Positions 34,899 through 43,237 of a stretch of DNA of 64,000 nucleotides are shown one piece after another; positions within the stretch are counted from its first letter, which is position 1, and every line of letters starts with the position of its first letter. The stretch spans positions 77,798-141,797 of the forward strand of contig JAWKHX010000015.1 of assembly GCA_041394605.1 (NCBI GenBank). The letters are read 5' to 3'. The DNA is from UBA668 sp041394605 (GTDB taxonomy: Bacteria > Actinomycetota > Acidimicrobiia > Acidimicrobiales > Ilumatobacteraceae). Below the pieces are notes generated by a model. That model was not told the DNA's origin. It made no database searches and saw only the letters and a program-made list of their open reading frames with translations. Position numbers and translations under genes: made by a program.

Positions 34899-35702
34899 TC
34901 AGCCCTCCAGGAGGGCGGCCCGAAGGCGGGCGATCGTGTCGTCGGCGACCGGGAAGCTGCGCACCCAGGCGTCGAGCGAGCCGTGCCGGTCCAGCGAGCG
35001 CTCCACCAGTGCGGCCATCGCCCCGGCGGGTGACCGGAAGAGGAACCGCGGCGCCCTCCATGCCGGCGGGTCGTCGGCCAGGCGCTCGCGCATCAGCCAC
35101 TCGTAGCGGCGGATGGTGGGCTCGTCGGAGCGGGCGTAGTCCTCCACCAGCACGTCCGGCCCGAACCCGAGGGCGGCCTGCACCAGGGCGACGATGACAC
35201 CCGTGCGGTCCTTGCCGTAGGCGCAGTGGACGAGCACCGGGCCGTCGCCGGCGTGGGCAGCGATGACATCCAGCACGTCGGCGATCTGCGGCACGCTGCG
35301 CGAGATCATCTCGTCGTACATGTCGGCGATGTGCGCCGGCTCGGTGAGCGGCGGCGGGTCGTCGAGGTTGACCACCCTGTCCACCAGCGGCCGGTGGACG
35401 ACGACCTCCGGCACGAACCCCGGCCCGCGGACGAACTGCGAGTCCTGGCGCACGTCGATGACGGCCCGCAAGCCCAGGCCGCGCACGGTGGCCCTGCCGC
35501 GCTCGGTGATCCGCACGGGATCGTCGCTGCGGTAGAGCACGCCGGTGCGCATCCGCCGGCCGTCGGGCAGCGTCCAGCCACCCGCGTCGCGGAAGTTCAC
35601 GCACCCCTCCACGGCCAGGTGGCCGGGCGGCAGCGGGTCCCAGACCGGCGGGGTCAGGTCGGCCGGAGCAACCACCGGCGGGCCGTCGGAGGCGGGCGTC
35701 AT
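34899..35702 (-). CDS. Tyrosine/lipid phosphatase, Y_phosphatase3 family (267 aa)
   Basis: A dual-specificity-type phosphatase (MptpB-like) acting on phosphotyrosine or phosphoinositides in known members. The N-terminal signature is GCVNFRDAGGWTLPDGRRMR, the P-loop is H159-C160-AYGKD-R166-TG, and Cys160 is the nucleophile. No signal peptide is seen. ATG 35702 overlaps the isomerase stop by 4 bp, so it is in an operon with the sugar-isomerase-like gene. With several kinases nearby, dephosphorylation of a phosphorylated intermediate is possible but unproven. Confidence 0.9.
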   Translation of the reverse strand: MTPASDGPPVVAPADLTPPVWDPLPPGHLAVEGCVNFRDAGGWTLPDGRRMRTGVLYRSDDPVRITERGRATVRGLGLRAVIDVRQDSQFVRGPGFVPEVVVHRPLVDRVVNLDDPPPLTEPAHIADMYDEMISRSVPQIADVLDVIAAHAGDGPVLVHCAYGKDRTGVIVALVQAALGFGPDVLVEDYARSDEPTIRRYEWLMRERLADDPPAWRAPRFLFRSPAGAMAALVERSLDRHGSLDAWVRSFPVADDTIARLRAALLEG

Positions 35703-36559
35703 GCGGCGCCCGCAGCGGCCAGCACGGCGCGCATCCCGTCGGCGGCGCGGCGGGCGGTCTGCGCCGCGGGCAACGCCCACAGCGCGGTGGACGCAACCTC
35801 CAGCGAGATCGGCGAGGTGACGCCGAGCGACTGCATCAGCCGGACGAACCCGACACAGTCGAACTGACCCTCCCCCGGTGGCAGCCGGTACGCCAGGCAG
35901 TCGGCCTTGTAGTCGTCGATGGTCGGGGCCAGCGGGCCGTCGTCCATCTGTACGGCGAAGATCCGATCGCCGTCGAGCGCCCTCAACATCTCCAGGTCGT
36001 TGGCACCGCGGGCGTGGTGCCAGATGTCCGCGCAGTACCCGCCGTTGGGCCGGTCGGCGGCATCCACGATCCGCTGCGCGTCCGCCGCCGTGGCGATGTT
36101 GGTGTACGGCAGCCACTCGATGCCCACCAGCAGGCCGTGCTCGGCCGCACGGTCGCACAGGCCGGCGAACTGGGTGACGGCCTGGTCGAACGAGCAGTCG
36201 TACGGCCCGATCACCTGCATGTAGCGGGCCCCCAGCACCTCGGCCATCTCGAACGCCAGCGACTGGGCATGGGCGGAGTCCGCAGCCGCCTGGCCGTCCA
36301 CGGCCCACCAGCCCTTCAGGGCCTCCAACTCGGCCAGGCACAGGCCGTGACGGTCGAACACGCCCACGAGGTCCGCGGTGGAGCGACCTTCCTCCTCGCG
36401 CAGACGCTCGTACTCGTAGAGATACAGCCCGATGCCGGCGAACCCGGCCGCCTCCGCGGCCGCCAGCCGCTCGTCGAACGCCCCGAACCGCGGGCGGCTG
36501 AAGTGCGACCACACGAGGTCGGGCCATGCCAGGGCCTGCGGGTCGCGAGCGGTGGGCAC
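35699..36559 (-). CDS. Sugar phosphate isomerase/epimerase-like TIM-barrel protein (286 aa)
   Basis: A xylose-isomerase-like barrel: AAEAAGFAGIGLYLYEYERL, YMQVIGPYDCSFDQAV, GLLVGIEWLPYTN, GYCADIWHHARG and ISLEVASTALWALP. The Glu, Asp-x-x-His and Glu in these strands are typical metal ligands. It lies between the phosphatase (4-bp overlap) and the small DPQLCGW protein, so it belongs to the Rieske operon starting at 38128. It is related in fold to 23450-24226 but not closely in sequence. Confidence 0.87.
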   Translation of the reverse strand: MPTARDPQALAWPDLVWSHFSRPRFGAFDERLAAAEAAGFAGIGLYLYEYERLREEEGRSTADLVGVFDRHGLCLAELEALKGWWAVDGQAAADSAHAQSLAFEMAEVLGARYMQVIGPYDCSFDQAVTQFAGLCDRAAEHGLLVGIEWLPYTNIATAADAQRIVDAADRPNGGYCADIWHHARGANDLEMLRALDGDRIFAVQMDDGPLAPTIDDYKADCLAYRLPPGEGQFDCVGFVRLMQSLGVTSPISLEVASTALWALPAAQTARRAADGMRAVLAAAGAA

Positions 36560-36563
36560 CGCG

Positions 36564-36779
36564 TCAGCCCTTGGACTGAGCGATGCGGTGGTGGGCCACC
36601 TTCGGGCCGCCGATCCAGCCGCACAGCTGGGGGTCGGCCTCGAACAGATCGCCGTCCACCCAGGTGCCGTCAGGGCGGAACAGGCCCCACCGACCGTCCT
36701 TGTCCGTGACGCGCACGTTGCCGTTGCCGTCCTGCTCGTAGAGCGCCTTGCTGAAGGGGTGGACCATCCCGAGCATCAC
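36564..36779 (-). CDS. Small Rieske-associated protein with DPQLCGW motif (71 aa)
   Basis: No known family was recognised. The sequence shows HPFSKALYEQ, VTDKDGRWGLFRPDGTW and DGDLFEADPQLCGWIGGP. Its ATG at 36779 overlaps the Rieske gene stop by 4 bp. A clear homologue (51229-51459) shares HPxS, V/ITDK.G..G.F...G.W, GDL...DPQLCGW..GP and sits just before another Rieske gene of the same type. Conservation plus repeated linkage suggests a partner or maturation factor of these oxygenases. The single conserved Cys could bind a cofactor or form a disulfide. Confidence 0.75.
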   Translation of the reverse strand: MMLGMVHPFSKALYEQDGNGNVRVTDKDGRWGLFRPDGTWVDGDLFEADPQLCGWIGGPKVAHHRIAQSKG

Positions 36780-38128
36780 TCACCCACCCACTGGCCGAGC
36801 AACTGGTGCAACCAGCGGACCTTGCTCTCCTGATACGTCGCCAGTGTGGAGCCGGCCTTGGCCGTCTGGGTGAGGCCCTTCTGCACCATGGGCATGTTGA
36901 ACCCGTCCTGGTCGAACACCTTCCCGAGCATGCCCAGTTCGGCAGCCTCGGTGTAGCTGTCGTCGGGGCCGAGGTAGGTGGTCTTCGCCGCCATCGGGCG
37001 CTCGCCACTGAACGGGGCGAGCAGGAAGATCTCGTGCAGCGCGGTGGTGTGGTCGTCACCGTTGGGGCGGAAGCGGTAGACGATGCGGTTGTACGCACCC
37101 CACGGGTGGAAGTTGGGGAACAGGGTGTAGTCGATGTTGTCGATGAACTCGGCGTCGCTCCACTCATCCACCAGGTCGCCCACCACCGGACGCCAGCGTT
37201 CCCGGGCGGCGGCGGCCGAGGCGGCACGGGCCTTTTGTCCGGGGGCCAGGCTCACGAACGTCTCCTCGTCCACACGGATGTCCAGCATGTAGCGGAGGAT
37301 GTCCTCCTCCGACGGCTCCCACGCCAGCAGGGGGCTGGCGGTGCCGCCCGGCGTGATGACCCGCGAGAACGTGTCCCAGATGTCCACCTGGCTGTTCACG
37401 TCGCCCAGGTACGGCACCGCCTGCGGGTGCGTGCCGCCCACGTGGTAGCTCTCGCAGAAGGCTTCCTGCACCACCTTCCAGTTGGCCCGCACCACCTTGC
37501 ACACATGGCCCTGGATGTAGCGGCCCTCCATGTCCCACCGGGCGAAGTGCTGCGGCAGGGCCCCGAGGAACTCGTCCAGCGGCACGCAGTTGGGGTCCGG
37601 GTTGATGAACACGAAGCCGCCCCAGGTGCCGACCTTCACCTCCGGCAGCGACCACTGGCTGTCGTCGACGTGCTCGAAGTCCCACCGGGCGGGAACATGG
37701 CCGAGGCTGCCGTCCAGCTTCCACGAGAAGCCGTGGAACGGGCAGCGCATCTCACTGCAGCGGCCGCTGACGTCCTTCAGCTGGCGCCCGCGGTGCAGGC
37801 AGGCGTTGTAGAACGCCTTGATCTCGCCGGGCGCCGACCGCATGACGATGAACGACAGATGAGCGATGTCGTAGACCACGTAGCTGCCGACGTGAGGGAT
37901 CTGCTCCTCGCGGCAGGCGAACTGCCAGACACGCTTCCACAGGCGCTCCACCTCCAGCTCGTGGTAGGCGCGTGACGTGTAGCGCGAGTTGGCGATGTCC
38001 TCGTTGCCGAGGAACTGAGGGCTTTCCAGGCGCAGCACCTCGGGCACCGGCTTGGTGTCGGTGTCGAGCAGTTGCTGGTAGGTGATCCCGCTGGATCGTG
38101 CCTGGCCGGGCTGGGCTGGGTCGGGCAT
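36776..38128 (-). CDS. Rieske non-heme iron oxygenase, alpha-type (450 aa)
   Basis: A ring-hydroxylating-type oxygenase. The [2Fe-2S] Rieske centre is C110-x-H112 (CLHRG) and C129-x2-H132 (CPFHG). The mononuclear iron site has H229 and H234 in ESYHVGGTH. Length and layout suit a single-component terminal oxygenase. GGAAGGA precedes the ATG, and AGTAACT lies at 38148-38142, 13 bp before the start. It heads the operon with the small protein, the isomerase and the phosphatase. It resembles the Rieske at 49850. No reductase gene is nearby. Confidence 0.93.
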   Translation of the reverse strand: MPDPAQPGQARSSGITYQQLLDTDTKPVPEVLRLESPQFLGNEDIANSRYTSRAYHELEVERLWKRVWQFACREEQIPHVGSYVVYDIAHLSFIVMRSAPGEIKAFYNACLHRGRQLKDVSGRCSEMRCPFHGFSWKLDGSLGHVPARWDFEHVDDSQWSLPEVKVGTWGGFVFINPDPNCVPLDEFLGALPQHFARWDMEGRYIQGHVCKVVRANWKVVQEAFCESYHVGGTHPQAVPYLGDVNSQVDIWDTFSRVITPGGTASPLLAWEPSEEDILRYMLDIRVDEETFVSLAPGQKARAASAAAARERWRPVVGDLVDEWSDAEFIDNIDYTLFPNFHPWGAYNRIVYRFRPNGDDHTTALHEIFLLAPFSGERPMAAKTTYLGPDDSYTEAAELGMLGKVFDQDGFNMPMVQKGLTQTAKAGSTLATYQESKVRWLHQLLGQWVGE

Positions 38129-38178
38129 GTCGGTCCTTCCGAGTTACTAGAGATTGACACTACCTCGTCGCGAGGTGG

Positions 38179-38538
38179 TCAGCCGTTGGGGAGGACGACG
38201 GCTCGGCCCTCCAGGGTGCCGTCGTGCAGGGCTTGGTAGGCGGCGGGCGCCTGGTCGAACGCGAACGTCGTGAGCTTCGGCTGCAGCACGCCCGTACCGG
38301 CGAGGGCGATGACTTCGCGAAGGTCGAGGGCCTCCACCCAGCCGGTGGTCTCGTGGCCGAGCGTGAAGGGGATCTCCGCGTTCATCACGCCGGGGTCCAT
38401 GCCCTGGACCGCGAGGTCGCTGTGGCACAGGCCGGCCGCAGCCACCTTGATGAGGACCTGGTCCGGGCGCGGGTCCGGCTGGGGAACGTCCTGGAACTCG
38501 AAGGGCTGCTTCCAGCCGACCATCCGAAATGCCTTCAT
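38179..38538 (-). pseudogene. Zinc-type alcohol dehydrogenase with central domain deleted (119 aa)
   Basis: Residues 1-70 match the start of an MDR alcohol dehydrogenase (GLCHSDL, then PFTLGHETTGWVEA). Residues 71-119 match its extreme C-terminus (LREVIALAGTGVLQ, YQALHDGTLEGRAVV). Roughly 200 residues including the whole NAD-binding Rossmann fold are missing, yet the join is in frame near 38326. Such a protein cannot bind NAD and is probably a deletion remnant, unless the assembly collapsed. ATG 38538 has AGGAGGAAC upstream. Confidence 0.8.
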
Positions 38539-38608
38539 CGTTCCTCCTGCTGCGCGCGCCCAGGGCCGGAACTGTACTCCATGACAAGAAAGCTAGGATG
38601 ATCGAGCC

Positions 38609-39064
38609 ATGGACGCCGGGGACATCATCGAGATCCACCAGCTGCTCGGCCGTTACGGCCATGCCATCGACGCCCGCGACTGGGACCGGTTCGCTGCGCT
38701 CTTCACGCCCGACGCCGTGCTCGACTACACGGCCGTCCGCGCGCCGCAGGTGTTCCACGGCGTCGACCAGATCGTCGCCTGGTTCCGCGAGGCCAACCAC
38801 CCCGCCGCGCACCACGTCACCAACATCGTGGTGGACGAGGTGGACGGGCCGGCCGGCGGCGAGGTCCGGGTCCACAGCAAGTTCTTCGCCCCGTACACGC
38901 AGGCCACGCACACGCCGAAGCGGTGGTTCGGTGGCGACTACCACGATCTCGTCGTGCGCCACGAGGGCGCCTGGCGCTTCGCCCGCAAGGAGTGCGTGGG
39001 CCGGTGGCAGTTCACCCCGGAGGAAGCCGGCGTGGACGTGCCGGAGCACCGCCGGACGTACTGA
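38609..39064 (+). CDS. SnoaL-like/NTF2-fold protein (151 aa)
   Basis: An NTF2-like protein: IIEIHQLLGRYGHAIDARDW, FAALFTPDAVLDY and HHVTNIVVDEVDG. It matches SnoaL_4-type proteins, which include small oxygenase subunits and scytalone-dehydratase-like enzymes. It is a lone plus-strand gene. Its last 53 bp overlap, tail to tail, the end of the VOC gene on the other strand. GAAAGCTAGGAT lies in the short leader and no strong ribosome-binding site is visible. Confidence 0.88.
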   Translation: MDAGDIIEIHQLLGRYGHAIDARDWDRFAALFTPDAVLDYTAVRAPQVFHGVDQIVAWFREANHPAAHHVTNIVVDEVDGPAGGEVRVHSKFFAPYTQATHTPKRWFGGDYHDLVVRHEGAWRFARKECVGRWQFTPEEAGVDVPEHRRTY

Positions 39065-39593
39065 CCCGCACCGGGTCGCCGCCGTCCCACCCGTCGGCGC
39101 CGGCCGCGATCCGGGCGTAGAACGCTGCCAGGTGGTCGGTTCGCTCGTACAGCTCCACCATGTGGCCGAGCGCGGCGCTGGTGTCGACGAAGTGGAAGCG
39201 GGTGCCGCCGCGGGTGGCCGCCGTCATCGCCGTCGGATGGCCGAGCGCGTTCAACCGGGCCGTCGTGGCATCGAGGTCCTCCACGAAGAACGCCAGATGG
39301 TGCAGGCCGGACTCGCGCGGCCCGTACAGGTCGCGGACGGCGCTGGGCCCGGTGCCGTGGTCCTGCACCAGCTCCACCATCACGCTCCCCCACTGCCCGT
39401 AGGCGGAGGTGTGGTCGAACACCGCCGGCATGCCGCGGTGGACCACGTCCACCACCTCGATGTGGGACAGCACGGTGAACGGCCCGGCACCGTAGGCCGC
39501 CGCCCAGTGGTGCGCGGCGGCGACGGCGTCGGGCACGGCGTAGGCGATCTGCACCGGGGCGCCGAGGCCGAGGCCGAGGCCGGGTGCCGCCAC
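39012..39593 (-). CDS. VOC / glyoxalase-like protein (193 aa)
   Basis: A vicinal-oxygen-chelate fold protein: PVQIAYAVPDAVAAAHHW, VMVELVQDHG and SGLHHLAFFVEDLDAT, then FHFVDTSAALGHMVELYE. The His and Glu residues of these strands are likely metal ligands. The start is GTG 39593, just after the SnoaL stop; no ATG is available. The beginning encodes a short Gly-Leu repeat from a run of GAGGCC units. The C-terminal 15 codons overlap the convergent SnoaL gene. A role as epimerase, lyase or dioxygenase is possible. Confidence 0.82.
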   Translation of the reverse strand: MAAPGLGLGLGAPVQIAYAVPDAVAAAHHWAAAYGAGPFTVLSHIEVVDVVHRGMPAVFDHTSAYGQWGSVMVELVQDHGTGPSAVRDLYGPRESGLHHLAFFVEDLDATTARLNALGHPTAMTAATRGGTRFHFVDTSAALGHMVELYERTDHLAAFYARIAAGADGWDGGDPVRVSTSGGAPARPRRLPPG

Positions 39594-39595
39594 CG

Positions 39596-40015
39596 TCAGA
39601 CCCCGATGCCGAGGGACTTGGCCCGCGAGCCCTTGTCGTGGAAGTCGGCCTCGTAGATCACCCGGTCGCCCTCGAAGCGGAGGAAGGACATGACCTCCAC
39701 CGACCAGCGCCGGCCCACGTACTGCGGCCCGAACGTCTCCGGCAGGATCACGTCGCCGCTCATCACGTAGTGCAGCGCCAGCCCGTCGTCGCTGGCCCAG
39801 AACTGGTCCGGCACCAGCGTCAGGTTGTTGGTGCGGGTGAGGCCGCGGGCGAAGAAGTTGCGGATGTTGGTCCACCCCTCGAAGCGACCGCTGGCCACGT
39901 CCATCAGCACCCCGTCGGGGTGGAAGTACGGCTCGGGCGCATCGGGGTTGCCGGAGCTCCACCCGGCGAACAGCTGCTTGGCGATCTCGATCCGGCGGAG
40001 GGCCACGTCGTCCAT
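39596..40015 (-). CDS. SnoaL-like/NTF2-fold protein (139 aa)
   Basis: An NTF2-like protein: LRRIEIAKQLFAGWSSGN, PEPYFHPDGVLMDVASGRFE and WSVEVMSFLRFEGDRV. It resembles the SnoaL gene at 46657-47139 in its N-terminal pattern (RIEIAKQLFAGWSSGNPDAP versus DCARDLFNIGWSGDDPYGPT), so the two may be paralogues. It is followed directly by the VOC gene. It is divergent from the two-domain SnoaL gene at 40055 with only 39 bp between start codons. Confidence 0.85.
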   Translation of the reverse strand: MDDVALRRIEIAKQLFAGWSSGNPDAPEPYFHPDGVLMDVASGRFEGWTNIRNFFARGLTRTNNLTLVPDQFWASDDGLALHYVMSGDVILPETFGPQYVGRRWSVEVMSFLRFEGDRVIYEADFHDKGSRAKSLGIGV

Positions 40016-40054
40016 GTCGCGAGGTTAGTTACTTGTGAGTGATACTGGTTACTC
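40016..40054. promoter_or_regulatory. Minimal divergent promoter region
   Basis: Only 39 bp separate the starts of two divergent SnoaL genes. It contains AGTTACT (40027-40033; AGTAACT toward the minus gene, 11 bp from its start) and GTTACT (40048-40053) directly before the plus ATG, with GATACT at 40041-40046. Both transcripts must be leaderless or nearly so, and both promoters must overlap. Confidence 0.6.
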
Positions 40055-40882
40055 ATGGGGACGACCGACGACCGCACCGCCATCACCGAGACGCTCCAGC
40101 GCTACGGCTGGACGATCGACCAGTTCGACTGGGCAGCCGTGGGCGCGGTGTTCACCGACGACGCCGACGTGCGCTACGGCTCCTACCCGCCTCTGGTGGG
40201 CGGCGAGGCGACGGCGGCGTTCCTCGCCGGCCGCTGTGAGGGCATCGCCTGGCACCAGCACCTGGTGCAGCCGATGCGGATCGACATCGACGGCGACACG
40301 GCCACGACGCTCTCCTACTTCACCGCCCACGCCGTCCTCGAGGGCTCGCCGGACGCGGTGGTGATGAACGTCGGCGAGTACCGCGACCGCCTGCGCCGCA
40401 CCGCCGACGGCTGGCGGATCTGCGAGCGTCGCCAGCAGACCGGCTGGAAGGAGCGTCGGGACCGCGCCGCCGACCGGGCCGAGATCATCGCCCTGACCAT
40501 GGCCTACACGTGGGCGCTGGACACCAAGCAGCCGGAGTTGCTGCGCGACGTGTTCACCCCCGATGCCACGGCCGACCTGCGCAACTCGCCGTGCGACGGC
40601 ATCGACGCGATCATCGCCCGGGTCGGCGGCGCGGTCGCCCGCTTCGACACCACCCAGCACCTCATCGGCAACCACGAGGTGGTCATCACCGGCAACACGG
40701 CCACGTGCCGCTGCAAGCTCCAGTCGCAGCACACCAAGTACGGCTTCCCCGGCGGGGAGAACTTCATCGTCGGCGGGATGTACCTCGACGACCTGGTGCG
40801 CACGCCCCACGGCTGGCGCATCAGCCACCGCACCCTGCAGCAGACCTGGAGTGAGGGCAACCCCGACGTGCTCAGGCGGTGA
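40055..40882 (+). CDS. Tandem two-domain SnoaL-like protein (275 aa)
   Basis: Two NTF2-like domains lie in series. Domain 1 (about 5-130) has AITETLQRYGWTIDQFDWAA and FTDDADVRYG. Domain 2 (about 138-270) has AEIIALTMAYTWALDTKQPE and FTPDATADLRNSPCDGIDAI. The repeat pattern, from helix to FTxDA strand, marks an internal duplication; most SnoaL proteins have one domain. A fused pair may form a pseudo-dimer with two different pockets. Its end overlaps the convergent Rieske gene by 11 bp. Confidence 0.87.
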   Translation: MGTTDDRTAITETLQRYGWTIDQFDWAAVGAVFTDDADVRYGSYPPLVGGEATAAFLAGRCEGIAWHQHLVQPMRIDIDGDTATTLSYFTAHAVLEGSPDAVVMNVGEYRDRLRRTADGWRICERRQQTGWKERRDRAADRAEIIALTMAYTWALDTKQPELLRDVFTPDATADLRNSPCDGIDAIIARVGGAVARFDTTQHLIGNHEVVITGNTATCRCKLQSQHTKYGFPGGENFIVGGMYLDDLVRTPHGWRISHRTLQQTWSEGNPDVLRR

Positions 40883-42017
40883 GCGTGGCCACCCAGGTGT
40901 GCAGGTTCTGATTGCCGCTCTCGTTGCGGCCGAACACGAAGTCCGCCCCGCACATGCCGGGGATCGTGCGGTTGATGTCGATGACCGTGTCGAAGTCCTC
41001 GTCGCCGGTGATCGCCGCGTAGAGCTTGCGCCGGGTCTCCATCGCCTGCACCTTGTCCGGCGAGTCCAGCGGCTCCCGGCTGTAGTGGAACTGCACCACC
41101 GTCGCCTCCGAGACGGACGGGCCGGGCAGCAGGCGGCTGACCATCGTGGCCCGGCCCGGCTGGCCGGAGATGGAGACGTTGGGGAAGACGTAGTGCACGA
41201 GGCTCATCACGTCCGGCAGGTCCCACGTCTCCACCGGCTGACCCTTCTGGGCGACGATCGTCTTGTTGGCGAAGCCGAGCCGCACGTGGGGGCCGAAGAG
41301 GTCCCAGGTGTTGCGGTTGTTCACCTGCTTCAGGCCGAGGTTGGAGGAGTGCAGGAAGCCGATGTGGTAGCCGTCGAGGTAGCCGTCAGCGGTGCTCTTC
41401 CAGTTGCCGCTGGGCAGCGACGTCGTGGTGGTGTGCGGGTAGACCTTCTCCAGTTCCAGCAGTGCCAGCGCACCCTGCATCTCACCCAGCCACTCGTCGA
41501 TGTCCATCGTGGCACCGGGGGTCAGCACGGAGAACACGATGCCCACGCGCTCTGCCGTGGGCAGTTGCAGGAGGCCCATGTCGCCGAGGTCGCTGATGTC
41601 GCCGAACTGCTCGCGCTGGGGCAGGCCCACCAGGCTGCCCTTCGTGTCGAACACCCACGCGTGGTACCGGCAGGTCATCCGCCGGGCGGTGCCGGCGCCG
41701 TTGCACACCACGGGTGCACCACGATGGCGGCAGGCGTTGACGAACGTACGGGCCACGCCGTCGTCACCGCGCACCACGACGATGGCCCGGCCGGCGATGT
41801 CGTACGCCAGGTAGTCGCCGGCGTTGGGGATGTCCACCGTGAGCGCGACCGCCAGCGGCACCTTGTGGAAGATCTGCTCGATCTCCCGCTGGTACATCGC
41901 CGGGTCGGTGTAGTTGGTGGTCGGCAACCGCATGATGCCGGGCGCAAGATCGCCGTGGTCCTGTTCCACGTTGGCCAGCAGGCGCTGGGCGACGTCGGTG
42001 AGCGGAGTGGCGGGCAT
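40872..42017 (-). CDS. Rieske non-heme iron oxygenase, alpha-type (381 aa)
   Basis: The Rieske centre is C96-x-H98 (CRHRG) and C116-x2-H119 (CRYHAW). The iron site has H218 and H223 in DGYHIGFLH, with a nearby Asp. It is shorter and distinct from the paralogous pair at 36776 and 49850, closer to the gene at 55507 (shared NACRHRGAPVV). It has no small DPQLCGW partner. AGTAAGT lies at 42044-42038, 20 bp before the start, and the region is divergent from the kinase at 42109. Confidence 0.93.
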   Translation of the reverse strand: MPATPLTDVAQRLLANVEQDHGDLAPGIMRLPTTNYTDPAMYQREIEQIFHKVPLAVALTVDIPNAGDYLAYDIAGRAIVVVRGDDGVARTFVNACRHRGAPVVCNGAGTARRMTCRYHAWVFDTKGSLVGLPQREQFGDISDLGDMGLLQLPTAERVGIVFSVLTPGATMDIDEWLGEMQGALALLELEKVYPHTTTTSLPSGNWKSTADGYLDGYHIGFLHSSNLGLKQVNNRNTWDLFGPHVRLGFANKTIVAQKGQPVETWDLPDVMSLVHYVFPNVSISGQPGRATMVSRLLPGPSVSEATVVQFHYSREPLDSPDKVQAMETRRKLYAAITGDEDFDTVIDINRTIPGMCGADFVFGRNESGNQNLHTWVATLTA

Positions 42018-42108
42018 GGGTACGTCCCCCTACATGTACTTACTTGAGATTGAGTTCACTGTATGGAGCCGCACTTCGGCCCTCCGGAACTAGGGGCGAA
42101 GGTCCCGA

Positions 42109-43221
42109 GTGGCTAGCATCACCGGGGTGTCCGACGCCTCCTCACCCCGCTCGCTCGCCGAGGTCACGGCCACGTGGCTGACCCTTCGGTTGCAGGCCGA
42201 GGGAGTGGACGCGGAGGTGGCCGCCTTCCGCCCCGAGGGCCTCGGCGAGGTGCACGGACTGCTTGCCGAACTGCAGCGCCTGCACCTCACCTACGGGCGC
42301 GGCGACGGTCCGAAGTCCTTGATTATCAAGTTCTGGGCGGCGTCGGAGCAGAACCGCGAGGTCGGCCTGCGGTTCGGCGTCTACCGCCGCGAAGTCCTCT
42401 TCTACCGGGACGCTGCGGCCGCCACCGGCATGGCACTCCCCGTGGTCTACGCGGCGGAGATCGACGACGACGACGCCTTCGTCCTGCTGATGGAAGACCT
42501 TGGGCACCTGCGCACCGGCGACCAGGTCGCGGGGTGCTCCGTGGCGGACGCCGAGGCGTGCATGGACGAGCTGGTGAAACTGCACTCGACCTATTGGAAC
42601 TCCGTCGACGGGCCGGAGTTCGACTTCGCCCCGCACGTCAACGGGCCGGTCAACGGCGACCCCCTGTGCCAGGCGGCGGAGGCCTGCTGGCCGCTGATGC
42701 TGGAGAAGATCGGCCATGCCGTGCCGGCGGAGATGCAGGCCGCCGGCCCGTCGATCGTCGCTGCGTTCGCGGCGATGCAGGCCCACCTCGGCACGGCGCC
42801 GATCACGCTGATCCACAGCGACTTCCGCCTGGACAACCTGATGCTCGGCACCCGCCCGGAGCACCCGAAGGTGGTCACGCTGGACTGGCAGGGCGCCCTG
42901 CGCGGCCGGGGCATCCAGGACGTCGCCTTCTTCCTCTCGCAGAACCTCGAGGTCGAGCTGCGGCGGACCCACGAGCGGGCAATGGTGGAGCGCTGGCGCA
43001 ACGGGCTCGCGGCCCGCGGCATCGACGCCGGAACCGCCGACCAGGTGTGGGCGGACTACCGCCGCGCCGTCCTCTACTGCTGGCTCTACCCCATCGTCAT
43101 CGCCGGCTCGCTGGACGCCACATCGGAGCGCGGCACCCAGATGACCGTCGCGATGGTGTCGCGGTCCGCCGCGGCCATCCTCGACCTCGACTGCCTCTCG
43201 CTCCTCCCCGAGTTCGGCTGA
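42109..43221 (+). CDS. Phosphotransferase, CHK/EcKinase-like family (370 aa)
   Basis: A small-molecule kinase of a different branch from the other two. The N-lobe Lys is in SLIIKFW, the hinge has LLMEDLG, the catalytic loop is HSDFRLDNLML, and the metal motif is LDWQ in VTLDWQGALRGRG. Such kinases phosphorylate sterols, choline-like compounds or hydroxylated intermediates. GTG 42109 gives VASITGVSD. It is followed 16 bp later by an MDR reductase and an SDR, so it heads a three-gene operon. Confidence 0.87.
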   Translation: MASITGVSDASSPRSLAEVTATWLTLRLQAEGVDAEVAAFRPEGLGEVHGLLAELQRLHLTYGRGDGPKSLIIKFWAASEQNREVGLRFGVYRREVLFYRDAAAATGMALPVVYAAEIDDDDAFVLLMEDLGHLRTGDQVAGCSVADAEACMDELVKLHSTYWNSVDGPEFDFAPHVNGPVNGDPLCQAAEACWPLMLEKIGHAVPAEMQAAGPSIVAAFAAMQAHLGTAPITLIHSDFRLDNLMLGTRPEHPKVVTLDWQGALRGRGIQDVAFFLSQNLEVELRRTHERAMVERWRNGLAARGIDAGTADQVWADYRRAVLYCWLYPIVIAGSLDATSERGTQMTVAMVSRSAAAILDLDCLSLLPEFG

Positions 43222-43237
43222 CCCCGAAGGAGACCCC

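Noticed and set aside
39570..39590. GAGGCC tandem units as a possible CRISPR or VNTR
   Set aside because: Only three to four 6-bp units inside the VOC coding start; they encode Gly-Leu repeats and there are no spacers.
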